Below are positions 27,274-36,414 of a DNA stretch of 64,000 nucleotides, in pieces (within the stretch, counting starts at the first letter, position 1; the number at the start of each line of letters is the position of its first letter). The notes under the pieces are model-generated. The model had not been told where the DNA came from, made no database searches, and saw only the letters and a program-made list of their open reading frames with translations. The position numbers and the translations under genes were made by a program. Location of the stretch: assembly GCA_016719945.1 (NCBI GenBank), contig JADJYE010000006.1, positions 468,879 through 532,878 of the forward strand, given 5' to 3'. The stretch is from Polyangiaceae bacterium. Its GTDB lineage: Bacteria; Myxococcota_A; Polyangia; Polyangiales; Polyangiaceae.

Positions 27274-28620
27274 TCAGCGCAGGACGAGGGCCGCGACCAT
27301 CGCGAAGCTCAACACGACCAGCGCACAAATCACGGCGATCAGGGCGCGCTGGCTCCCGAAGCGGGCGCGCGGCCGCTCGGCCTGCGCGAGGCCGGTGTCA
27401 GCGCTGCCCCCGCCGGAATCTCCGGCACCCTCCCGAGCGTTGTGCTCCTCGGAGGCGTCCATCTCCTTGTTCAGGGCGTCCGCGAAGCGAGCCAGGCGCC
27501 GCCGCTCTCTCCGCCCCGTCCACAAGAGCAGCGCGAGCTCGAGGGCCGCGACGGCCGAGAGCCCCGCCACCGTGAGGGTCCGCACCCGAGAGACCCTGCG
27601 ACGCTCGGCTTCCACGCGAGCGCGCGTCCCGTCGAGCGCGAGCCCGAGCACCGGCGCCGCCGCCGTGCCCACGCGACCGGGAGCAGGCCAGGCGATCGTC
27701 GAGCGACCCTTCTCGGTCGCCTCCGCCGACGCGACGATCGCGATCGTCCCGGCGGGCGGCGCCCCTTGGGCGAGGCCCCGGAAGTACCCTCGCTCGTCCT
27801 CGACCAGCGCGACCGAAGCCCCGCCGAGGCGACCGTCGGGACTGTAATAGGAGAGGAAGGCGCGCTCCCGCGGCGAGGGACTGAGCACCGACACGCGGCC
27901 GTCCTCGAGGTCTGGCGCGATGTACATCCCGCTCATCTCGACGCTGAGCGACGCCGACGCCTCGGTCTCGAAGCCGTCGCCGCGGATCTCGAGCGAAAGC
28001 ATGATCGGCTGCGCGAGCGGAGTGAGCGTCAGCGCCGCTCGACCCGCGGGGCCTGTCGTGATCGTCGTCTGCGCGAGGTCCGCCGAGATCGCCGAGAGCT
28101 CCAGCTTCGCCTCGACCGGGCGCCCCCCACGCTCGAGCGACACGTTCACGCGCTCCGCGAAGGGCGGGACCAACGCGCCTCGCTCGCTCTCCACGCGCAC
28201 GGTCACGTCCTCGGCGAGGGTCTTCGCGACGGCGGGACGCTCCGCGACCGAGACCTGTCCTGGCTCGCTCGCCAGGGGGCCTTCGGCGATCACCTCGCCG
28301 TCCATCACGATTCGGATCGGCGTGCCTCGAGCCACCGGCGGCTCGAACGTCAGCTCGAGGGCGCCCCCTGGGTCGGTCTCGCCCGACGTCCGCGGGCTCG
28401 ACTCCCCAGAGACGAAGACCTGCACCCGCGCGCCCCCGAGCGGCGCCTCCTGTCCCTCGGCGCGCCGCGCCGCGAACATCCGCGCCGAGCTCACGTCGGA
28501 GCCCGCCGCGTAGATCCGCGCGAGGTCGACCGGCCGCGCTTGGCCGGGCCCCAGGAGCACCGCCGCCACCACGACGGCCGCGACGATGGGGAGCCCGTAG
28601 ACCAGTCGCTGTCGCAGCAC
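27274..28620 (-). CDS. Membrane protein with extracytoplasmic beta-domain region
   Basis: About 448 residues from GTG 28620, preferred because the hydrophobic N-terminal anchor (LVYGLPIVAAVVVAAVLLG) follows directly and it leaves 100 bases to the divergent gene. An ATG at 28722 would overlap that gene's ATG within CATG. A large beta-rich region (about 50-320) with repeats of the type PLGGARVQVFVSG and TTITTGPAGRAALTLTPL resembles Ig-like or MG2-type sandwich domains. Two further transmembrane helices are at about 350 (LTVAGLSAVAALELALLLW) and at the C-terminus (ALIAVICALVVLSFAMVAALVL). No enzyme motif. It may present a sandwich domain in the periplasm. Confidence 0.65.
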   Translation of the reverse strand: MLRQRLVYGLPIVAAVVVAAVLLGPGQARPVDLARIYAAGSDVSSARMFAARRAEGQEAPLGGARVQVFVSGESSPRTSGETDPGGALELTFEPPVARGTPIRIVMDGEVIAEGPLASEPGQVSVAERPAVAKTLAEDVTVRVESERGALVPPFAERVNVSLERGGRPVEAKLELSAISADLAQTTITTGPAGRAALTLTPLAQPIMLSLEIRGDGFETEASASLSVEMSGMYIAPDLEDGRVSVLSPSPRERAFLSYYSPDGRLGGASVALVEDERGYFRGLAQGAPPAGTIAIVASAEATEKGRSTIAWPAPGRVGTAAAPVLGLALDGTRARVEAERRRVSRVRTLTVAGLSAVAALELALLLWTGRRERRRLARFADALNKEMDASEEHNAREGAGDSGGGSADTGLAQAERPRARFGSQRALIAVICALVVLSFAMVAALVLR

Positions 28621-28720
28621 TCGCTGAGCATATAGCGCGTCGACAGGGGCGCGCCCGCGTGCTGGCCGCGATCTTCTCTTTGCGAAACGCGGCCTGCTCC
28701 GATACCAAAGCTCTCGAGAC

Positions 28721-29440
28721 ATGGCGTCATCGACCTCGAAGGCCAAGGGGAAAGCCAAGGTCAAGGCCCCCTCCGGGGAGCCCAAGTGGCTTCGAGATCC
28801 GAACGCGCTTCGCTCCGAGATCAGGTACGCCCCATCGTCGAACGCCCCCGCGCTCCTCGGCGTGCTCACCTCGAGCGTCGGCGCCGTGCTCGCGGGCGCG
28901 GGCTTCTATTCGCAGGTGCTGCGGGCACAAGGACCGCACGCCTACGGGCTCACCCTGCTCATCGGTGGCCTCGCTGCGTTCGTGTTCGGGCTGCTCGTCA
29001 GCTCACGCGCGGCGCCGAACGTGCGCGTGGGCGACGCTGGCGTCGCGGTCGAGGCCTCCAAGGGGCTCGAGCGCCTGGGTTGGTACGAGATCGAGTCGGT
29101 CGAGCTGAGCGAACGCGGGCTCCGGTTCAGGGGTCGTGCGAGGGACCTCGAGATCCCGAAGGGCCCTCACCCCGCGGCGTTCGCACGCGCTGTCATCGAG
29201 GTCTCCGGGCGGCTGCCGGCGCGCGCGCCCAAAGGCGCGGCCGATGTGAAGCCGCCCCCGCAGAACGCGGGCGAGCAGCGCGCGCTGCCCCCTCCTCAGC
29301 TCGCCGGCCTCCGATGCCGCGCGTCCGACAAGCTGATCGCCTTCGAGCACGACGCGCGGCTCTGCGGTCGGTGCGGCGAGACGTACCACAAGGAGGGCGT
29401 CCCCGAGCGGTGCCTCAGCTGCGAGGCGCGGCTCAGATGA
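28721..29440 (+). CDS. Two-helix membrane protein with C-terminal CxxC zinc-finger-like motif
   Basis: 239 residues. A Lys/Ala-rich start is followed by two transmembrane helices (about 45-65 and 75-95; LTLLIGGLAAFVFGLLVSS), a PH-like beta region (VRVGDAGVAVEASKG ... YEIESVELSERGLRFRG) and a C-terminal metal-binding pattern: CRASDK then CGRCG and CLSC, which could coordinate zinc. The layout of membrane pair plus PH-like segment resembles bacterial bPH/DUF proteins of unknown function. Divergent from the gene on its left. The role is not recognised. Confidence 0.7.
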   Translation: MASSTSKAKGKAKVKAPSGEPKWLRDPNALRSEIRYAPSSNAPALLGVLTSSVGAVLAGAGFYSQVLRAQGPHAYGLTLLIGGLAAFVFGLLVSSRAAPNVRVGDAGVAVEASKGLERLGWYEIESVELSERGLRFRGRARDLEIPKGPHPAAFARAVIEVSGRLPARAPKGAADVKPPPQNAGEQRALPPPQLAGLRCRASDKLIAFEHDARLCGRCGETYHKEGVPERCLSCEARLR

Positions 29441-29491
29441 GCTGAGCCCAGCGTCGCGACGCGGCCCAGCGCCGCGACGCCGCGCGACCTC

Positions 29492-30448
29492 TCAAGGCAG
29501 CCCGAACGCCGCCTTGTTCGCGCGCAGGTGCTCGACGTAGAAGTCGGCGTCTTGGTGCCCGGGCAGCTCGCCGGTCTCGACCGCGACCTCGAGCCTGCGC
29601 TTGATCTCCCCGATCAACCGCGAGGGCGGCAGCGCGAACGCCTTCATGATCACGTCGCCGACTCCGCTCGGGAGCGGGGGGACGACCGCGTCCTCGTCTT
29701 GGACCTTTCGAACGCGCTCGGCGAGCTCGCTGATCTGACGCAGGCCGCGCTTCTTCTTCTCGGGGCGCTTGGTCGTGATGTCGGCGCGCGACAGGCACAG
29801 CACGCTGTCGAGCTCGTCACCCATCTCCTTCGCGAAGCGACGGACCGCGCTGTCCGTCCACGACGGGTCGTACTGGCTCGCCCGCAGGTGGTGCAGGATC
29901 AAGAACCGCACCGCCGACTTGAGCGCCTCCTCCTTCGAGAAGATCGGCAAGCGCCGGTTGAGCTTGTCGAACATCCGGGCGCCCTTCTCGGCGTGCCCGA
30001 AGAAATGCACCTCGCCGTCGGGCGAGATGGTCCGCGTCTTCACCTTGCCGATATCGTGGAGCAGCGCCGCCCAGCGGATCTCGATGCGGGGCACGGCCTG
30101 GCGTACGACCTGCTTGGTGTGCTTCCACACGTCCTTGTGCCGCCACTCGCCGTCACCGAACCCGACCATGGCCTCGACCTCGGGCAGCAGCGCCACGAGC
30201 GCGCCGCTCTCGAGCAGCGCGTCGAGCCCTGCCTCGGCGTCGGTCGACATCAGCACCTCGTCGAGCCGCGCGCGGAGGTCGGGGCCGAAGCGCGCCGCTG
30301 CCAGCTCGAAGTCCGCCGGGGTCGCGACGACGATCGACGAGGGCCTTCCGGTCGCGCGCTCCGCGGCCACGGTCAGAGCGTCCATGGCGCGCGTAACGTC
30401 GCCCACCACCACACCTTCGTCGCGCACGACCGCTTCCTCACGATGCAT
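29492..30448 (-). CDS. HD-domain phosphohydrolase related to the C-terminal part of CCA-adding enzymes
   Basis: 318 residues from ATG 30448; the ORF is open further upstream to 30526 without clear homology. The HD signature is RWAALLHDIGKVKTR with HVW-type residues upstream (WRHKDVWKHTKQV) and FFGHAEKGARMF and LILHHLRASQYD downstream, matching metal-dependent HD phosphohydrolases and the HD half of bacterial tRNA nucleotidyltransferases. The nucleotidyltransferase head itself (GGxxRD and DxD) is absent; residues 1-110 instead contain a DVTRAMDALTVAAERATGR segment. It may cleave 2',3'-cyclic phosphates or nucleotides. Substrate is unknown. Confidence 0.8.
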   Translation of the reverse strand: MHREEAVVRDEGVVVGDVTRAMDALTVAAERATGRPSSIVVATPADFELAAARFGPDLRARLDEVLMSTDAEAGLDALLESGALVALLPEVEAMVGFGDGEWRHKDVWKHTKQVVRQAVPRIEIRWAALLHDIGKVKTRTISPDGEVHFFGHAEKGARMFDKLNRRLPIFSKEEALKSAVRFLILHHLRASQYDPSWTDSAVRRFAKEMGDELDSVLCLSRADITTKRPEKKKRGLRQISELAERVRKVQDEDAVVPPLPSGVGDVIMKAFALPPSRLIGEIKRRLEVAVETGELPGHQDADFYVEHLRANKAAFGLP

Positions 30449-30619
30449 ATCGAACCAGCACCCGACGTCCGGACGCTCCGGCGGCTGACGTCGATCGGCG
30501 AGGACCCTTACCGGAAGCCTCGCCAAGTTCCCAGCTCAATCGGGGTTGCTCTCTCGCCAGCTCGGCCTCCACCCGTGGGGCTTGCCCCGCGGGCGCTGCC
30601 GTCAGCCTCGCACGTCAGG

Positions 30620-31498
30620 TCACACTCGAGCGCGCAGCAGCCGGTGAATATGAGCGCGCTCCCAAGCGAGCGCGCGCTCGTAGTCGCGGAACACCCGCTC
30701 GCGATCCATGAAATGCGCCGGGTGCAGGAGGCGGCGCTTGCCGTCCATGAGGGGCGGAATCACGTGGTGCAGCATCTCGTGGTAGAGGATGTACGTGACG
30801 AAGTACCTGGGCACCCAGGGGCGATCGAGCACGGGGTGGATGCGGATGAGCCGCTCCACGGCCGAGTAGCTCCCGAGCTTCACGGTCCGAGGCGTGACCA
30901 GCAGCTTGCCGCGCTCGTCAACCACGCGGCGGCCGACGCGTCCCCAGGTGACCAGCGCATCGACGGTCCCGCCGAAGTACTTGTCGTTCAACCCGGAGAA
31001 GATCGAGAGCAGGTCGTGGTGCTGGCCCTGCGTGGAGAGCGGTCGCAGCGGCGGTCGCGCGGCGCGGATCCGGTTGCTGTTGGTCTCGATGTAGCGGCCG
31101 ACCAGCAGAGACGCCGCCCGGTCGCCCTTCGCGATGTACCGCACCAACGCGTCCTGCACGGCGTGGGGTGCGTCCAAGAACATGTGATGCAGGCGCGCGC
31201 GCAGGATGCCGTCGCGCTCGCCGAACGCGATCATGCTGCGGCAGTTGTCAGTCACGCCGAGCATCACGGGCCGCATCGCCGCGACGCTCAGCCTCCGCTC
31301 GAGCAGCTGCCGCGCCCCTTCGTGGACGAAGATCTGCGGTCGCCCCGCAGGGAACGGGATCTCGACCTGCAGATGCCGAGGGTCGGGGACGCGCACTGCG
31401 GCGGGCGCGACGCGAGGGGCGAGCGGCCGAACGCGCGAGTGCGTCCGGGCGTCCCGGCCGACCGGCTTCTGCGCGAAGGGAAAGACGATCAGCCCCAT
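30620..31498 (-). CDS. SprT-like zinc metallopeptidase family protein
   Basis: 292 residues from ATG 31498. The C-terminal part shows the SprT pattern: FSGLNDKYFGGTVDALVTWG, then YILYHEMLHHVIPP with HExxH zinc ligands, and a Leu/His-rich tail (HPAHFMDRERVF). SprT-like domains occur in DNA-protein crosslink proteases (Spartan) and in bacterial proteins of unclear role. The N-terminal third (Arg/Val/Pro-rich) is unassigned; the true start could be internal. It lies downstream of recA on the same strand, but a 318-base gap with a possible promoter separates them. Confidence 0.75.
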   Translation of the reverse strand: MGLIVFPFAQKPVGRDARTHSRVRPLAPRVAPAAVRVPDPRHLQVEIPFPAGRPQIFVHEGARQLLERRLSVAAMRPVMLGVTDNCRSMIAFGERDGILRARLHHMFLDAPHAVQDALVRYIAKGDRAASLLVGRYIETNSNRIRAARPPLRPLSTQGQHHDLLSIFSGLNDKYFGGTVDALVTWGRVGRRVVDERGKLLVTPRTVKLGSYSAVERLIRIHPVLDRPWVPRYFVTYILYHEMLHHVIPPLMDGKRRLLHPAHFMDRERVFRDYERALAWERAHIHRLLRARV

Positions 31499-31512
31499 TT
31501 CGACCTTCCTTG

Positions 31513-31541
31513 GGGGTATTCCGCGCCCCCCCACTTGTCAA
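31513..31541 (-). promoter_or_regulatory. Possible promoter of the SprT-like gene
   Basis: On the minus strand TTGACA (31541-31536) matches the sigma70 -35 consensus. At 17-base spacing the -10 position reads TACCCC, a poor match. It lies about 15-43 bases upstream of the ATG at 31498. Reported because of the perfect -35 only. Confidence 0.3.
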
Positions 31542-31816
31542 GAAACGCCCAGAAAGTGCTCAAAAAGGCACTGTTTCGATGGCGCCCCTGCGTGAGACTG
31601 ACCATCCGGCCAGATGGCCAATCCGTGGACAAAATGGGGAAACAGCCCCGACCGCCGCGAAGGCCGGTCAGGGTCGCGTCCGACCAGGCGGTCCACCCGT
31701 TCGGGGCCCCCCCCGACCTGGCTACCCCCTCAGCCCGACCTGGCTCCCCACCCAGCTCGCCTTGGGCAGCAGAGCCTCGTCAGGCCAGCTGCTTGGCAGC
31801 AGAGCCGCAGCTCGGG
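31542..31816. other. Intergenic segment downstream of recA with paired direct repeats
   Basis: No convincing gene. Two pairs of exact 12-bp direct repeats are visible: CCCGACCTGGCT at 31712-31723 and 31733-31744, and GGCAGCAGAGCC at 31765-31776 and 31795-31806. No strong terminator hairpin with a T run was found. Confidence 0.5.
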
Positions 31817-32992
31817 TCAGTTCGTCTTGGTGGGCGCGGCGGGCGCCCGCTTCGAATCTTGGACCTTCGCGTCCACCGCAGGCTTGTCCGCCGTCGCGCG
31901 GTCGCCCCGTACCCCGCCGCTTCCGTTTGCCCCAGCGACGGGAGACGCGTCGGACGAGACCAATCGCTTCACCCCGTGCTTGTCGAGCACGAGCGCCTCG
32001 AGCTTCGCCATCGTCTGCGGGTTCTGCTCGAGGAAGGTGCGGGCGTTCTCTCGGCCCTGCCCGATGCGCTCGCCTTGGAACGAGTACCACGCGCCGCTCT
32101 TCTCGAGGATGCCAGCCTCGACGGCAAGATCGATGATGTCGCCGCTTCGGCTGATGCCTTGACCGTAGAGGATGTCGAACTCCACCTCGCGGAAGGGCGG
32201 GGCGAGCTTGTTCTTCACCACCTTGACCCGCGTGCGGTTGCCCACGACGGCCGGCTCCTTGCCGCCGGTGGCGGCCTCCTTGATCGCGCCGACGCGGCGG
32301 ATGTCGAGGCGGACCGAGGAGTAGAACTTCAGCGCGTTGCCGCCCGTGGTCGTCTCCGGGTTGCCGAACATGACGCCGATCTTCATGCGGATCTGGTTGA
32401 TGAAGAGGAGCATGCACTGCGAGCGAGACACCGTGCCGGTGAGCTTGCGGAGCGCCTGGCTCATCAGCCGGGCCTGCAGACCGACGTGGCTGTCGCCCAT
32501 GTCGCCCTCGATCTCCGCCTTGGGCACGAGGGCTGCCACGGAGTCGACGACGATGAGGTCGACGGCGTTCGAGCGCACGAGCATGTCCGCGATCTCGAGG
32601 GCTTGCTCGCCGTAGTCCGGCTGGGAGATCAAAAGCTCGTCGGTCTTGACTCCGAGCTTCTTCGCATAGCGCACGTCGAGCGCATGCTCGGCGTCGATGA
32701 ACGCCGCGGTGCCGCCCAGTCGCTGCATGTTCGCGATCGCGTGGAGCGTCAGCGTGGTCTTGCCGCTCGACTCGGGGCCGTAGATCTCGATGATGCGACC
32801 GCGCGGGTAGCCTCCGACACCGAGGGCGATGTCGAGGCCGAGCGAGCCGGTCGGGACGGTGGCGAGGTCCTCGTGGAGAGACTCGCCCTCTTTCAGGCGC
32901 ATGATCGCGCCCTTGCCGTACTCCTTCTCCACGCTCGCGATTGCGAGCTCGAGGGCTGCGGCCTTCTGCTTGGCGTTCTTCTCGTCGCTCAT
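31817..32992 (-). CDS. recA: Recombinase RecA
   Basis: 391 residues from ATG 32992, chosen over GTG 33001 because AAGGTG sits at a good ribosome-binding distance before it and because MSDEKNAKQKAAALELA is the usual RecA amino end. Walker A GPESSGKTT is at about 72-80; Walker B LIVVDSVAALVPKAE, loop L2 region (FINQIRMKIGVMFGNPETTTGG) and LKFYSSVRLDIRR are intact. RecA forms the ATP-dependent filament for homologous recombination and stimulates LexA self-cleavage. The C-terminal 50 residues are an Asp/Lys/Ala/Pro-rich tail of variable type. Confidence 0.98.
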   Translation of the reverse strand: MSDEKNAKQKAAALELAIASVEKEYGKGAIMRLKEGESLHEDLATVPTGSLGLDIALGVGGYPRGRIIEIYGPESSGKTTLTLHAIANMQRLGGTAAFIDAEHALDVRYAKKLGVKTDELLISQPDYGEQALEIADMLVRSNAVDLIVVDSVAALVPKAEIEGDMGDSHVGLQARLMSQALRKLTGTVSRSQCMLLFINQIRMKIGVMFGNPETTTGGNALKFYSSVRLDIRRVGAIKEAATGGKEPAVVGNRTRVKVVKNKLAPPFREVEFDILYGQGISRSGDIIDLAVEAGILEKSGAWYSFQGERIGQGRENARTFLEQNPQTMAKLEALVLDKHGVKRLVSSDASPVAGANGSGGVRGDRATADKPAVDAKVQDSKRAPAAPTKTN

Positions 32993-33001
32993 GAGGGTCA
33001 C

Positions 33002-33029
33002 CTTACTCTTCAGATGTTCAGTGTGTCAA
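33002..33029 (-). promoter_or_regulatory. recA upstream region: TTGACA and possible SOS operator halves
   Basis: On the minus strand TTGACA lies at 33029-33024. On the plus strand the half-site-like hexamers CTTCAG (33008-33013) and GTTCAG (33016-33021) are directly repeated. GTTCAG is the core of the LexA box described for Myxococcus, but the left part of that consensus matches only about half its positions. No good -10 was found at standard spacing. Confidence 0.35.
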
Positions 33030-33144
33030 GGGCGGGCTGCTGTACGCGGGCTCAGGAGCTTCTTAGCTCCGATCGAGCGGCAACGAAAGGCGATCGCGCC
33101 CTCGGTCGGACGAAAAATGTCCTAACAGCTTGTCCCCAGCTTGT

Positions 33145-36100
33145 TCAGAACAGGCCGATCGAGAAGTGCAGCGCGCCGATGTCCTCCCAGGGGCGCGGGT
33201 CGACGTTGAACCCGTAGTCGAACGCGAGCGGGCCGATCGGCGTCGCGATGCGCAGCCCGGCGCCGAGGCCGAAGCGAAGGTCCCAGGGGACGAAGTTCAG
33301 CGGGTCGACCCAGATGTTGCCGGTGTCGAGGAAGAAGCCGAGCGCGAACGTCCCGGTCACGGGCACGCGCAGCTCGACGCGCGGGTTCCACCAGAAGTCG
33401 CCGCCACGAACCGCGACGTCGCCGATCAGCAGCTGGCCCTGCTCGATCTGCGCGGCGACGTCCTCCGGCACGACAGACTCCGCGAGGAACGAGCGGATCG
33501 AGTCGAAGCCGCCCAGGTAAAAGAGCCGGTCGGGGTAGGTCTTGCTGCCCGACTCGAGCTGGACGTTCGCGCCGACCGCCACGCTCGCGGCGACGGCGAC
33601 GCCGCCGCTGGTGAGCCGGATGTAGCCCGAGAAGCGCCCGCTCATCTTCATGAAGTGCGACACGAGCGGATCGGTCTCGGGGTCGTCGGGATCGGCGGGC
33701 AGCGCGTTCACGTGCTCGATGTCGGCGGTCACCAGGGTGCCCGTCGTCGCCGCGAAGGGCGCGTCGCGACGATCCCACGACACGCCGATGCGCTGCGCGA
33801 CGGCGAACGTGGTCCCGTCGGGGAAGCGCAGCAGGTTCGCGAGGCGCGGGTCCTTCTTGATCGCCTCATCGATCGAGCCTCCGCCGAAGATCTTCTCGTC
33901 GTTCAGCTCGACCGACGCCGACAGCGTCGCCACCAGCTCGCGCAACGGGCGGTACGTGATGCTGGGCACGATGGCCTCACGGCTCAGCCCGAAGTCTCGC
34001 TGGTTGTCGCGCACGTCGACCGCCTCGATGTTGAGGCTGACGAGAGGTCCGAGCCCGATCTCCGGGAAGCTCACCCGGACCGAGTTGCGCCGCTCGAGCC
34101 GCTCGCTCGCCGACAGCGGGCTCAGGTTCCGCTCGACGTCCGAGTCGAAGATCATGAAGTCGAACAGGTACGAGAGCTGGATCCGGAGGGTCAGAGAGAT
34201 CGCCAGCGACGCGATGTTTCGGTGGCCATATTCGAAGCCGAAACGCAGTCCCTCGCCGGTCGAGAAGCCGACCTTGGGGTCGATGTATTGGCTCTGGTAC
34301 TCGGAGACGCGCACGACGAGCCGCTTCTTTCGGCTGATCACCTCGGGCTCCGCCAGCGCCACCGAGGTGCTCGCGAACACCCCGAGGGTCGCGAGCCGCT
34401 CCTCGCTCGAGCGAAGCTTCGCCTTCGAGTAGACGTCGCCCTTCACGAAGGCTAGCCGGCGCCGTATCAGCGCGTGATCGGTGCGCGTCGCCCCCTCGAT
34501 CTCGATGTCGTCGATGAACACCAGGTCCCGCTCCTGGAGCGAGAACCGAACGCGGCCGCGGGTCCGATCGGGCGATAGCTCGACCTCCGAGGAGACGCCT
34601 ACGTACGCGTAGCCTCGGTCTTGGTAGTACTCCGCCAGCCGCCCCTTCGCGTCCTCGAGGGCCTGCAGGCTGAGCGGAGCGCCGAGCTCGAGCTTCGCGA
34701 TCTCGGCGAGCTCGCGCGACGTCGCGTGCCCGTTTCCGTCGAACGCCAGGTCCCACACCTTGGTGATCGGCCCGAGGTGGATGGGGATGCGCAGCGTCAG
34801 CTCAGGGGAGCAGGTGACGCCACGCGCGGCGTTGGGGATGCAGGTGAGCTCCGCCGGCGCCGGCGGCTCCGCGATCGGCAGCCCAGCGTCGGTCGTGTCG
34901 CACGCCCCCTGCACCGCGGGTAGCGGCTCGGGGAGGCAGCCCCCTGCGGGAGAGTCGGCGGCGCATTTCGCCCGCACCACGGTCACGGGGCCGATGACCG
35001 CGTTCAAGTATCCCTTGCTGAGAAATACCTCTCGAACGCGCTTCAGCGCGGCGGTGTACGCCTCCGGCGTGTAGGTCGTCGCGGGCGAAAGGGGCAGCGG
35101 AGCGGGGCGAGCCCCGGTGACGCCGGTCGTCGACAGCGTCGCGTCCAGCAGGCGCGGATCGGGCATCGAGATGAAGGTGTGGGAGGGGAGGGTCTCCTCG
35201 AGCACGCCGTCGATCTCGGAGCCCACGTCGTCCGGGTCGATCTCCTTCGGGAGGCAGACGAACACGCGCTTCGTCACCGCGACGCGGTCGCCCTCCAAGA
35301 TATCGAACGTGAGGTGCTCGAGGCCCGCGTCGGAGCTCGGGCGCACCTCGGCGAGGACGCGCGCGTCGAGGAAGCCGTGGCTCCTGTAGTGCTCCAGCAG
35401 GCGAGAGGTGAGCTCTTCGGTCGAGCCCACCTGGCCCTCGTCGACCTTCAGCGCCTCGCCGAGCTGGTCCGCGTCGAAGGTCCAGTTGCCCTCGAAGTGC
35501 GGGACGAGCTTCGGGCCGCTCTCGACGTAGACGTACAGGTAGCTGAAGGCGCCGACGATCTTCGTTTTGTGGACCACCCGAGCCTTGGTGAAGCCCTCCT
35601 CCCGCAGGGACTGCGCGAGCGCCCGATCGGCCTCCACCAGGGCCGCGTCGTCGAGGCGATCCCCGGCCTTCACCGCGTAGTCGAACTTCAGATCGCCGAC
35701 GTGCGCGTCGTAGAACGGCTCGATGACGAAGACCCGCTGGGAGAGCAGGCGCGGCTGCTTGGGCTCGATCGTCACGACCACGAGGACGTCGAGCGGGTCG
35801 TCGAGCTGCGCGGACTGCACCGTGACGACCGCGCTCGGGAACCCGTGCAGCTCGTAGAACGCCTTCACCTTGGCGGGCACGGCGTCGAGCTCCGCCTCCG
35901 AGATCTCCGCACCCGGCACGAGCTCCGCTGCGCGCAGCGTCCCCGACCGTTCGAGCACGCCTCCGTCGACCTGCACCGCGGCCACCGTGCGTGAGGGGAC
36001 GGCCACGACGCGGAGCACGACGCCGGAGCCCGCCCGCTCCGCCTCGGCGACGAGCCGCACGAAGCTGCCCGTCGCGGAGAGCTCTCGCATGGCGCGGCGC

Positions 36101-36414
36101 GCGGTCTCTGGCGTGAGCTTCTCGCCGAACTTCACCGACGTCACGCTCGCGGGGGTGGCCCAGCGCGTTCCGGTGACGCGCACCTCGACCCGCACGATCG
36201 GCAGGCCCAGGATGGCCTCGTCGAGCTGCACGCCGTCCTCCGGGATCTCCAGGCTGGCGATCGCGTCGATCGGAACCAGCGGATCCTCTGCGGCCTGCTC
36301 AGCCGGCGTCGCCGCCTGCGCCCACGCCACGCTCGGCAGCGCGAGCCACCACGAGGCGCAGATCAGCGCGAGGCAGAGAGCGAACGTGAGTGCTACTCGA
36401 ACTCGAGGCGCCAC
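33145..36414 (-). CDS. BamA/TamA-like outer-membrane assembly protein
   Basis: 1,089 residues, starting at ATG 36414 with a signal peptide (RVRVALTFALCLALICASWWLALPSVAWAQA). Several POTRA-like repeats occupy about 60-720 (for example VEVRVTGTRWATPASV, AVKAGDRLDDAALVEAD and IEIEGATRTDHALIRR); the C-terminal third is a 16-strand Omp85 barrel, with LAISLTLRIQLSYLFDF, GGFDSIRSF (the L6 loop VRGF-like motif) and a terminal Phe (LHFSIGLF). The protein is longer than canonical BamA or TamA because of extra POTRA-like repeats and a Pro/Cys-containing insert near 470-540. It overlaps the end of the tamB-like gene by 22 bases, arguing for a TamA role, but a BamA role cannot be excluded. Confidence 0.88.
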   Translation of the reverse strand: MAPRVRVALTFALCLALICASWWLALPSVAWAQAATPAEQAAEDPLVPIDAIASLEIPEDGVQLDEAILGLPIVRVEVRVTGTRWATPASVTSVKFGEKLTPETARRAMRELSATGSFVRLVAEAERAGSGVVLRVVAVPSRTVAAVQVDGGVLERSGTLRAAELVPGAEISEAELDAVPAKVKAFYELHGFPSAVVTVQSAQLDDPLDVLVVVTIEPKQPRLLSQRVFVIEPFYDAHVGDLKFDYAVKAGDRLDDAALVEADRALAQSLREEGFTKARVVHKTKIVGAFSYLYVYVESGPKLVPHFEGNWTFDADQLGEALKVDEGQVGSTEELTSRLLEHYRSHGFLDARVLAEVRPSSDAGLEHLTFDILEGDRVAVTKRVFVCLPKEIDPDDVGSEIDGVLEETLPSHTFISMPDPRLLDATLSTTGVTGARPAPLPLSPATTYTPEAYTAALKRVREVFLSKGYLNAVIGPVTVVRAKCAADSPAGGCLPEPLPAVQGACDTTDAGLPIAEPPAPAELTCIPNAARGVTCSPELTLRIPIHLGPITKVWDLAFDGNGHATSRELAEIAKLELGAPLSLQALEDAKGRLAEYYQDRGYAYVGVSSEVELSPDRTRGRVRFSLQERDLVFIDDIEIEGATRTDHALIRRRLAFVKGDVYSKAKLRSSEERLATLGVFASTSVALAEPEVISRKKRLVVRVSEYQSQYIDPKVGFSTGEGLRFGFEYGHRNIASLAISLTLRIQLSYLFDFMIFDSDVERNLSPLSASERLERRNSVRVSFPEIGLGPLVSLNIEAVDVRDNQRDFGLSREAIVPSITYRPLRELVATLSASVELNDEKIFGGGSIDEAIKKDPRLANLLRFPDGTTFAVAQRIGVSWDRRDAPFAATTGTLVTADIEHVNALPADPDDPETDPLVSHFMKMSGRFSGYIRLTSGGVAVAASVAVGANVQLESGSKTYPDRLFYLGGFDSIRSFLAESVVPEDVAAQIEQGQLLIGDVAVRGGDFWWNPRVELRVPVTGTFALGFFLDTGNIWVDPLNFVPWDLRFGLGAGLRIATPIGPLAFDYGFNVDPRPWEDIGALHFSIGLF

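Noticed and set aside
24116..27847. Long plus-strand open frame opposite the TPR/HEAT gene
   Set aside because: Antisense shadow in high-GC sequence: Arg/Leu/Glu/Val-biased without domains, while the minus strand shows TPR and HEAT repeats and a signal peptide.
28620..28722. ATG 28722 as start of the leftward membrane protein
   Set aside because: It would share CATG with the divergent gene's start; the GTG at 28620 directly precedes the anchor helix.
29528..33217. 1,229-codon plus-strand open frame across the HD, SprT-like and recA genes
   Set aside because: It spans three well-supported minus-strand genes including recA.
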